From an uncultured Aliiroseovarius sp. (lineage in GTDB: Bacteria > Pseudomonadota > Alphaproteobacteria > Rhodobacterales > Rhodobacteraceae): 64,000 nt of DNA. This document shows positions 17,369-23,774 of the stretch, piece after piece (the first letter of the stretch is position 1; every line of letters starts with the position of its first letter). A model generated the notes under the pieces. That model was not told the origin of the DNA. It saw only the letters and a list, made by a program, of their open reading frames with translations, and made no database searches. Position numbers and translations under genes: made by a program. The stretch lies in NCBI RefSeq assembly GCF_947492455.1, contig NZ_CANLNB010000003.1, forward strand, positions 591,484-655,483, in the 5' to 3' direction.

Positions 17369-18301
17369 TTAGTTCGAGACAGCATAGGCGTCGACGAAAC
17401 CAAGCCCTTCAATTTTCTTCAGCAAAGCTGCGAGCTCGGCCTTGTTTGTCGCCGGTCCCGCAACCACGCGCCAGAACTTCTTTCCGTTCGAGTCGCCCGG
17501 TTTGATGGTCGGCGTGATCCCAGCGGCGCGCAGAGAGGCTGCGGTGTTTTTGGCGTTCTGTTCGACCGAGAAGATGCCGATCTGGATGAAGGGCTTCGCG
17601 AGCTTGGTCTCAGAGGCAGGGGCCTCGGGTGCTGCGGCGATAGCGGGTTTGGTTGCCGCAGCCGGCTTGGCTGCAGCAGGTTTCGCCGCGGGTTTTGTCG
17701 CCGGTTTCGGGGCAGGGCGGGTGCCCACCTTTGGCGTCGTTGCTTCGGTCCGGTCCAATGCGGCCTCGGCGGCGGCAATCGGGTCATCCAACGTCGATTG
17801 CGAAATTTTCGCGGGATCTTCCAGTGTCGGTTTTGCTTCGGGCGGGGGCGCCACAGGCACCTTTTCCTTGCGTAGGGCCGTCACGGACAGTTCCGTCGGC
17901 GCACCCGCCAGGATCCCAAGCTCGGCCGCCGCTTCGGACGAGACCTGCAATCGCGGCCCCGGAATTTCACGTTCGCGGCGGAACAGAGCGGCGACAGCGG
18001 TTTTTCCGTTCGACAGGTTGCGAATGATCACGCGCTCCGGGTCTGTTGCGTTAGGGTGGGCCACCCAAACACCGCCAAGGCTGGGGCGTCCGTCCCAAAG
18101 ACCTTTTTCGGTCACTTGGAAGACATCTGGAGCTTCAACATCGCGTTCAACAACCTTCCCCTGACGGGCGGTCGCCTGCGCACTCTCCGCGCCTGAATTG
18201 GCGTTTTTCATGAAGCCGGGAAGGTTGGTGTCGTCGCACGCAGCAACAAGAAAGGCACCTCCAAGTGCCACGGCCACTTTCACGGTGGTCTTTATCGACA
18301 T
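17369..18301 (-). CDS. SPOR-domain lipoprotein with RlpA-like core
   Basis: The 310-residue protein has a lipoprotein signal (VAVALGGAFLVAAC, Cys22 as lipidation site). Residues about 88-145 (VIIRNLSNGKTAVAALFRRE, then LQVSSEAAAELGIL) resemble the double-psi beta-barrel core of RlpA, a septal lytic transglycosylase. A low-complexity Ala/Pro/Lys linker (about 150-225) follows, then a C-terminal SPOR domain (FIQIGIFSVEQNAKNTAASL to the end) that binds denuded peptidoglycan at division sites. It is the first gene of the dacC-tmk-holB operon. Whether the barrel keeps transglycosylase activity is unclear. Confidence 0.8.
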   Translation of the reverse strand: MSIKTTVKVAVALGGAFLVAACDDTNLPGFMKNANSGAESAQATARQGKVVERDVEAPDVFQVTEKGLWDGRPSLGGVWVAHPNATDPERVIIRNLSNGKTAVAALFRREREIPGPRLQVSSEAAAELGILAGAPTELSVTALRKEKVPVAPPPEAKPTLEDPAKISQSTLDDPIAAAEAALDRTEATTPKVGTRPAPKPATKPAAKPAAAKPAAATKPAIAAAPEAPASETKLAKPFIQIGIFSVEQNAKNTAASLRAAGITPTIKPGDSNGKKFWRVVAGPATNKAELAALLKKIEGLGFVDAYAVSN

Positions 18302-18499
18302 TTCACGCCCCTAGGTTCTTTGATTTGGGATCCTTGGATCCAGACTGCTCGTTCAGGGTGTCCCCCGGATTTGCAGGCAGTCTAAACACAACATCCGCGC
18401 GAGAAAAGAGTGGCAATTACATCCATCCCCCATGAGCACCTTCTCGCGTGAAATCTTCACTTTCAGAATCGCTTGATGGAAGTTAAGCGTCTTCCTGTC

Positions 18500-18589
18500 G
18501 GAGGAGTGGCAGAGTGGTTGAATGCACCGGTCTTGAAAACCGACGTAGGTGAAAGTCTACCGTGGGTTCGAATCCCACCTCCTCCGCCA
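18500..18589 (+). tRNA. tRNA-Ser (anticodon UGA)
   Basis: A complete cloverleaf can be drawn: acceptor arms GGAGGAG (18500-18506) and CTCCTCC (18579-18585), anticodon loop CTTGAAA with anticodon TGA, a long class II variable arm, and T arm GTGGG-TTCGAAT-CCCAC. The discriminator base is G and CCA is encoded at 18587-18589. The long variable arm and UGA anticodon identify tRNA-Ser. A decayed IS3 element lies about 160 bp downstream. Confidence 0.97.
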
Positions 18590-18745
18590 TTTTGTCCAGT
18601 AGTCGCATTTAATATCAATGAGATATTGGCATTTAATGTAGTCCGGTCCCTATTTGCGCCCCTATATGTGCATTTGCTTGCAAGGAGTGAAATGCATTCT
18701 CGGCAACAACTCCAATTGCACCAAGTCAACTCGAACAACCTACTT

Positions 18746-18915
18746 TCAGCGGGTCAGTTCGATCATATCAGGCACTAGACGCTCCTCGTCAGCACGGACA
18801 ACCGGCAAACGACGTTGTGTGGACCGGTGCTGTCCTAGGGCGCGACAGGCTCGCCGCTCCGATACCCTGAACTGGCTGCGGACATGATCGATACAGGCAC
18901 GACGACGCGAAGGGC
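18746..18915 (-). pseudogene. IS3-family transposase orfB, N-terminal remnant
   Basis: Read on the minus strand from about 18913, the frame gives PSRRRACIDHVRSQFRVSER, continues RACRALGQHRSTQRR, and runs into a TGA at 18746-18748 after DMIELTR. This is the start of the catalytic OrfB of IS3-family elements of the IS407/IS51 type, which should continue for about 250 more residues with the DDE domain. Those are missing, so the element is truncated. It directly follows the orfA remnant in the normal order. Confidence 0.75.
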
Positions 18916-19110
18916 TTAGTAGTTTCCCCGTGCAGCTTCCGAAAGGATGGGCTTGTCCAGCGTCAGGTCCGACACGGCGCGACGCAGCCGATCATACTCT
19001 TTCTGAAGCCGCTCAACTCCTTCAACTGATCCACGCCCATTCCACCGTCGTGCTTGCGCCAGCGATAACAGGTGGTTTGGTATATGTATGGCAGGTAGTG
19101 GCCGAAGTCT
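18916..19110 (-). pseudogene. IS3-family transposase orfA, frameshifted C-terminal remnant
   Basis: The minus strand encodes YRWRKHDGGMGVDQLKEL in one frame and, after an apparent one-base deletion near 19020, RLQKEYDRLRRAVSDLTLDK in another, ending AARGNY and TAA at 18916-18918. Together they form the second half of an IS3-family OrfA, including the leucine-zipper-like segment. The helix-turn-helix half upstream cannot be recognised. The upper boundary is approximate. Confidence 0.75.
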
Positions 19111-19150
19111 GCTTGCAGAACAGCAGTTCAATTCCTGTCGACGAACTGCA

Positions 19151-19861
19151 TTATGATCCGTCAGAAGCGTCTCCTTCGTCCGAAAACAGATGCTGCATGA
19201 TCCGCTGATATCCATACCCGATCTGGACGCGCTGAATGAACCCGACGGCGGCCATGTCTCCTTGAACGAGAGCGGCTTTTATCTCCTTTAGCTCTTGCAC
19301 GAGAGACGTCGCCACATCTGCGCCTGCCATCGATGCAACGCTGTACCAGGTGCTGGCGGCCTGAAAATAGGCCTGACGCCAAAAGGATCGCAGAAGACTG
19401 TTTCCGATCAGATCGGCAATCAGGATTTGAAGCTGATCATTTAATTCGACATATCTCCGCGCATCAAATTCATGCTCCAAAGCGATTGCGGCATTCAACA
19501 AGTCTTTGATCCGCGTAAGGTCGTGCTCGGTAACAGGTGGCGGAGACATGGTTCCTATCAGCGTTGCCAGCTGCAGCCGCATTTCATAGACGTGCTCGAT
19601 CTGCTCGCGCGGTAGGGCTGTGACAACCGTCCCAACCCCATTGCGCGTCTCGACCAATCCCAAATGCTTAATCCGGCTAATAGCGTCGCGCACAGGCGTG
19701 CGGCTCACCCCGAACTCTTTTGCGAGTTCGGCCTCTTTCAGCTGGCTGCCTGGTGGGTAATCCAGAAAGCATATCCTGCGGATAACCTCGTCCTGAATGG
19801 ATTCAACGGATGTTTTCCCATCTTCGCTTTCGATGGGGGGAAGTGACACGGGTTCGCTCAT
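19151..19861 (-). CDS. GntR-family transcriptional regulator (FadR/FCD type)
   Basis: The product of about 236 residues has an N-terminal GntR winged helix (GSQLKEAELAKEFGVSRTPV, then RDAISRIKHLGLVETRNGVG) and a C-terminal helical ligand-binding domain of the FCD type (EHVYEMRLQLATLIG onward). Start choice is uncertain: the ATG at 19861 (MSEPVSLPP) is preferred, but an ATG 11 codons upstream at 19894 is possible and would include the palindrome at 19889-19898 in the gene. It is transcribed away from the M24/nitrilase pair and probably controls them. The ligand is unknown. Confidence 0.85.
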   Translation of the reverse strand: MSEPVSLPPIESEDGKTSVESIQDEVIRRICFLDYPPGSQLKEAELAKEFGVSRTPVRDAISRIKHLGLVETRNGVGTVVTALPREQIEHVYEMRLQLATLIGTMSPPPVTEHDLTRIKDLLNAAIALEHEFDARRYVELNDQLQILIADLIGNSLLRSFWRQAYFQAASTWYSVASMAGADVATSLVQELKEIKAALVQGDMAAVGFIQRVQIGYGYQRIMQHLFSDEGDASDGS

Positions 19862-19888
19862 GTTGACTCTCAGAATGTCGATGCCTGT

Positions 19889-19898
19889 ATACATGTAT
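19889..19898. promoter_or_regulatory. Candidate GntR operator
   Basis: ATACATGTAT is a perfect 10-base palindrome in the intergenic region between the GntR gene and the M24 gene. A related AT-rich segment TATATAC lies at 19949-19954, between the candidate -35 and -10 of the divergent gene. FCD-type regulators commonly bind short AT-rich palindromes; the assignment is inference from position. Confidence 0.4.
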
Positions 19899-19934
19899 GG
19901 TATAATTTCAAAAAAAACACCACCAAATACAATA

Positions 19935-19962
19935 TTGACAGCTTAGCTATATACAGCATAGT
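19935..19962 (+). promoter_or_regulatory. Candidate sigma-70 promoter of the M24/nitrilase operon
   Basis: A perfect TTGACA (19935-19940) is followed by CATAGT after 16 bases (19957-19962), a four-of-six match to TATAAT. It lies about 75 bp upstream of the M24 start codon. Confidence 0.4.
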
Positions 19963-20038
19963 TCGAATTCATCCCTGCACCGGATCTAGGAGTAAAACGG
20001 TGAAGCGAGGATGCACATCGTCAAAACAGGAGGTTCCG

Positions 20039-21196
20039 ATGCTGGAAGAAGCCAAAATGCGCACACACGCCCTTCAGGCCCGCATGAAGGAGACAGGCAT
20101 CGTCAAAGCCGTATTCACCGATGAGAGCTCCATCGCCTACCTGGCCGGGTTCTGGGGCTATCTGGGGATCGAGTTCGGGCGCCCGACAATGCTCGTGGTT
20201 GATGCCGATGACGCGCCCGTTGTCATTACTCCGCTGATGGAATCTGAGATGGTCTCTGAAATGACGTGGGTAGAAGACGTCCGTGTCTGGGAAGACATTG
20301 GCCAATGCACATGGGGCCGCGCATTGGCCGGGGCTTTGGGTGACAACCCCGCCGAAATCTGGGTGGAAAAGGGCAGCATTCCCGCCATCGTGCGCAATCA
20401 CCTTGATGAAACCTATCCCGGCGTACAGCTCAACGACATCTCTCCGATCCTGGGCGCAATGCGCATCATCAAGACACCGTTCGAGATTGGTATCATGAAA
20501 GAAGCAGGTCAGATTGCCGGGGCGATGATGGCAGCCGCGCATAACAGCCTGAGCGAAGGGGCGCAGGAATACGAATCCGCGCTTGCTGTCATCGAGGCCG
20601 GATCTCGGAAAGCAGCCAGTTTTCTGACCGATAAAGGCTGGGATCGCTTCGTGTCGCCGATGATCCACAATCTGCAGATTCTACAAAGCGGAAAGGATGC
20701 TTCGATGGTTCACCGTCGGGCCAGTGTGAAGGCATACGAGAAATTCGACCCCGTCTATTTCTGTTTCTGCAACATGGCGCAGTTCAAGCAATATAAGCTT
20801 GGCTTTGATCGGATGTTCCACATCGGTGATGTCAAAGACGAAGACCGTAAGGTGCAGCTGGCCGCAATCGAAGCGCAGCAAGCCGCGATTGCAGCCATCC
20901 GTCCCGGTGTTCTGGCCGAGGAGGTAGCTGCGGCTGCAAACGATGTTTACCGCAGGCGGGGCTATCAGACTGGCTATCGTACTGGGCGGTCGATCGGTGT
21001 GGCATATCTGGAAGCGCCAGAGCTGAAAGAGGGTGACAAAACGGCTCTGCAGCCCGGCATGACCTTTGCCGTGGATGGTGGAATTTCGGTCGACGGCGTC
21101 ACCGCGGGACGGATCGGGGATTCCATTGTCGTGACGGAAACCGGCGCTGACTATATTACGAATTACCCGCGTGAAATCCTGCTAAGCAAGGCGTGA
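20039..21196 (+). CDS. Creatinase-like M24 (pita-bread fold) protein lacking metal ligands
   Basis: The 385-residue protein has the N-terminal creatinase domain (about 1-125) and a C-terminal M24 pita-bread domain. The Asp-rich metal site of aminopeptidases (DFGAxYxGYxSDxTRT) reads CFCNMAQFKQYKLGFDRMF here, and the later IEPG and RIED motifs read VDGG and RIGD, so the metal ligands are mostly absent. The His in MVHRR is kept, as in metal-free creatinase. It is therefore likely a C-N hydrolase acting like creatinase or ectoine hydrolase DoeA, substrate unknown. The ATG at 20039 has an ideal AGGAGG; a GTG at 20000 in the same frame also has a good site. The nitrilase gene follows 3 bp later. 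Confidence 0.75.
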   Translation: MLEEAKMRTHALQARMKETGIVKAVFTDESSIAYLAGFWGYLGIEFGRPTMLVVDADDAPVVITPLMESEMVSEMTWVEDVRVWEDIGQCTWGRALAGALGDNPAEIWVEKGSIPAIVRNHLDETYPGVQLNDISPILGAMRIIKTPFEIGIMKEAGQIAGAMMAAAHNSLSEGAQEYESALAVIEAGSRKAASFLTDKGWDRFVSPMIHNLQILQSGKDASMVHRRASVKAYEKFDPVYFCFCNMAQFKQYKLGFDRMFHIGDVKDEDRKVQLAAIEAQQAAIAAIRPGVLAEEVAAAANDVYRRRGYQTGYRTGRSIGVAYLEAPELKEGDKTALQPGMTFAVDGGISVDGVTAGRIGDSIVVTETGADYITNYPREILLSKA

Positions 21197-21199
21197 GAG

Positions 21200-21991
21200 A
21201 TGTCTGACGCTCTTGAAGTTGCGGTTGCCCAATGCCCGGCGGGTCTGGATGGCCCGCAGGCGCGCCTGTCGTGGCTGTCGGACATCCTAGCCGAGCATGA
21301 CGGCGTGCCGCTTGATCTGGTTGTCCTGCCAGAGTTGTTTCAGTGCGGTTATAATATTGGCCGCCGGGTGTCAGACTGTGCCGAAACTCCAGACGGGTCA
21401 TTTGCTACGGCAATTGCAAATCTGGCGCAGCAGCATAGTACTTCAATTATTTATGGTTTTGCGGAACGCCAAGGCGACACCCTGTTCAATTCGGCGCAGT
21501 GCATCGACAAGAACGGGATCACCATCGGTCGGCATCGCAAACTCTTACTGCCACCGGGTTTCGAGGGGGATCACTTTGCGCCGGGCAGGGGCTGTGAACT
21601 GTTTCAACTTGGCGCATTCACTTTGGCGATCCTCGTTTGTTATGACGTCGAATTTCCTGAAAACCTGCGCCACGTGGCATTGTCTGGCGCGGACCTTGTT
21701 GTGGTGCCGACGGCCCTTGCGGCGCAATGGGGCGTCGTGTCGGAATGCGTCGTGCCGACACGCGCTTTCGAAAACGGCGTGTATCTTTGTTATGCGAACT
21801 ACTGCGAGCAGGAAAACGGTGTCGATTACTTCGGGGGCAGCTGCATCATTGCACCCGATGGCAGTGAGCTCGCCCGCATCGGACCATCAGCAAAGCTTGC
21901 GCATGCTCAGCTGAACAAGTCTGCCGTTTCTATGGCTCGGGCACGGTTGCCCTATCATACCGACAGGCTCAGTTTGCCCTGGGTCGCCTGA
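21200..21991 (+). CDS. Nitrilase-superfamily carbon-nitrogen hydrolase
   Basis: The 263-residue protein carries the complete nitrilase catalytic triad: E45 in LPELFQCGYN, K114 in RHRKLLLPPG and C147 in LVCYDVEFPE. Length fits single-domain amidases or N-carbamoyl amidases rather than true nitrilases. It starts 3 bp after the M24 gene stop, so the two are translationally coupled and probably act in sequence on one substrate, for instance opening or deacylating an amide or ureido compound and then hydrolysing the product. The substrate cannot be derived from the sequence. Confidence 0.85.
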   Translation: MSDALEVAVAQCPAGLDGPQARLSWLSDILAEHDGVPLDLVVLPELFQCGYNIGRRVSDCAETPDGSFATAIANLAQQHSTSIIYGFAERQGDTLFNSAQCIDKNGITIGRHRKLLLPPGFEGDHFAPGRGCELFQLGAFTLAILVCYDVEFPENLRHVALSGADLVVVPTALAAQWGVVSECVVPTRAFENGVYLCYANYCEQENGVDYFGGSCIIAPDGSELARIGPSAKLAHAQLNKSAVSMARARLPYHTDRLSLPWVA

Positions 21992-22001
21992 CCTGGGTGA
22001 A

Positions 22002-22035
22002 AAGGCTGTCTCTGTACGGCATAAGAGACAGTCTT
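22002..22035 (+). terminator. Candidate terminator after the M24/nitrilase operon
   Basis: AAGGCTGTCTCT (22002-22013) pairs with AGAGACAGTCTT (22024-22035) with one G-T pair and a 10-base loop. There is no long T run after it, so termination efficiency is uncertain. It starts 10 bp after the nitrilase stop codon. Confidence 0.5.
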
Positions 22036-22214
22036 GCCGGCCCAGCTAAGACGCGTTCGAGTTCGTCTGGCAGCGCGCAATTTCGCCTCACCAACCAAGC
22101 CGATACTGAAAAAGAGGCTCCCCTTGTCGATTCTGGCGTCAATCTTGTCCAAAAACGAAATGGTGCTTGGTGGCATTCTCGACCTTCATAGGGGAAGGAA
22201 GAACAGGAGCCCTC

Positions 22215-23465
22215 ATGCGCTATTCTGCTTTGAGACTGATCAAGGAAAGCCTGACCGGGCACAAAGGTTGGGGGCCGCAATGGCGTGATCCCGATCCAAA
22301 GGAAGCCTATGACTATGTGATCATTGGCGGCGGCGGGCATGGGTTGGCCACGGCCTATTATCTGGCGAAAGAGTTTCAGGGCGCGCGGATCGCGGTTCTG
22401 GAAAAAGGCTGGATTGGTGGCGGCAATGTGGGCCGGAATACGACCATCATCCGTTCGAACTATCTGCTGGATGGGAACGAACCGTTCTATGAGTTTTCGC
22501 TGAAGCTGTGGGAGGGTCTCGAGCAAGACCTGAACTATAACGCGATGGTCAGCCAGCGCGGCATTCTGAACCTTGTGCATACGGACGCGCAGCGGGATGC
22601 GGCGCGGCGGCGCGGGAATGCGATGATCCTGAACGGGTCAGATGCCGAGCTGCTGGACACGGATGGCGTGCGCGCCATGTATCCGTTCCTGAATTTCGAC
22701 AATGCCCGCTTCCCGATCAAGGGTGGGTTGTTGCACCGGCGTGGCGGCACTGTGCGCCATGATGCAGTCGCTTGGGGCTATGCACGCGGCGCGGACCAGC
22801 GCGGCGTAGACATCATCCAGAATTGCGAAGTCACTGGATTCCGTATCGAAAACGGCAAAGTGCTGGGCGTCGAGACCTCGCGCGGGTTTATCGGCGCTAA
22901 GAAGGTGGGTGTCTCGGTCGCGGGCAGCTCTAGCCGCGTGATGGCAATGGCGGGGATGCGTTTGCCCATTGAAAGCCACGTCTTGCAGGCTTTCGTGTCC
23001 GAGGGGCTGAAGCCCTTCATTCCGGGCGTGATTACCTATGGCGCGGGGCATTTCTATTGCAGTCAGTCCGACAAGGGCGGGCTGGTCTTTGGTGGCGATA
23101 TCGACGGCTACAATTCCTACGCCCAGCGCGGAAACCTGCCGGTGGTCGAGGACGTGATCGAAAGCGGCATGTCGCTGATCCCCGGCCTTGGACGCGCGCG
23201 GCTTTTGCGCAGCTGGGGCGGTATCATGGACATGTCGATGGACGGCTCGCCCTTCATCGACAAGACCCATATCGAGGGTCTCTATTTCAACGGCGGCTGG
23301 TGCTATGGCGGTTTCAAAGCCACGCCTGCTGCGGGCTTCTGCTTTGCCCATCTTCTGAAAACCGACCGTCCGCATGAGACCGCAAAAGCCTATCGGCTGG
23401 ACCGGTTCATGACCGGGCACATGATCGACGAAAAGGGCCAAGGCGCCCAACCGAACCTGCACTGA
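22215..23465 (+). CDS. soxB: Sarcosine oxidase-type beta subunit (SoxB-like)
   Basis: The 416-residue flavoprotein has the FAD-binding motif YVIIGGGGHGLATAYYLAKE near residue 36 and the segment GGTVRHDAVAWGYARGADQR, equivalent to the region of heterotetrameric sarcosine oxidase whose His carries covalent FMN. It matches the beta subunit of heterotetrameric sarcosine oxidase in length and in the C-terminal GGWCYGGFKATPAAG. These enzymes oxidatively demethylate sarcosine or related N-methyl amines and pass the formaldehyde unit to tetrahydrofolate. The ATG at 22215 follows CAGGAGC. It heads soxBDAG here. The altered delta subunit suggests a substrate other than sarcosine. Confidence 0.88.
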   Translation: MRYSALRLIKESLTGHKGWGPQWRDPDPKEAYDYVIIGGGGHGLATAYYLAKEFQGARIAVLEKGWIGGGNVGRNTTIIRSNYLLDGNEPFYEFSLKLWEGLEQDLNYNAMVSQRGILNLVHTDAQRDAARRRGNAMILNGSDAELLDTDGVRAMYPFLNFDNARFPIKGGLLHRRGGTVRHDAVAWGYARGADQRGVDIIQNCEVTGFRIENGKVLGVETSRGFIGAKKVGVSVAGSSSRVMAMAGMRLPIESHVLQAFVSEGLKPFIPGVITYGAGHFYCSQSDKGGLVFGGDIDGYNSYAQRGNLPVVEDVIESGMSLIPGLGRARLLRSWGGIMDMSMDGSPFIDKTHIEGLYFNGGWCYGGFKATPAAGFCFAHLLKTDRPHETAKAYRLDRFMTGHMIDEKGQGAQPNLH

Positions 23466-23477
23466 GGAACAGAACCG

Positions 23478-23774
23478 ATGATTATCAACCATCCGCTTCT
23501 TGGGCCGCGCGACGCGCAAGAGTTCACCTATCTGGGCGACGCGGGCCTGATCAACCGTCCCTATTGGCTGTCGGAAAACGCCCTGCGTGAATTCCACGAC
23601 TATCTGCATCTGCGCGACAACCCGGCGGGTCTGCACCGCGAGCTGTGGTTCCACGAACAGGGCGACCGCTCGTGGCTGGTCGTCACCCGCGACACCACCA
23701 CGCATGAGATCACCAAGGTCGAATTGGCCCGTGATGTGGCCCGCGCAAACCGGGCGGCCGAGGTAATGCAATGA
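23478..23774 (+). CDS. soxD: Sarcosine oxidase-type delta subunit (SoxD-like), zinc site lost
   Basis: The 98-residue protein is a SoxD homologue: GPRDAQEFTYLGDAGLINRP, then RDNPAGLHRELWFHEQG and WLVVTRDTTTHEI. In classical SoxD the N-terminus has a CPxC pair and a later Cys after the WxH segment, which bind structural zinc. Here the N-terminus reads HPLLGPRD and the later position reads GDRSW, so none of the three cysteines is present; the His in WFHEQG remains. It overlaps soxA by 4 bases (ATGA). Confidence 0.85.
   Translation: MIINHPLLGPRDAQEFTYLGDAGLINRPYWLSENALREFHDYLHLRDNPAGLHRELWFHEQGDRSWLVVTRDTTTHEITKVELARDVARANRAAEVMQ

Noticed and set aside
18463..18778. Small open frames across tRNA-Ser on both strands
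   Set aside because: They run through the tRNA gene and have no independent support.
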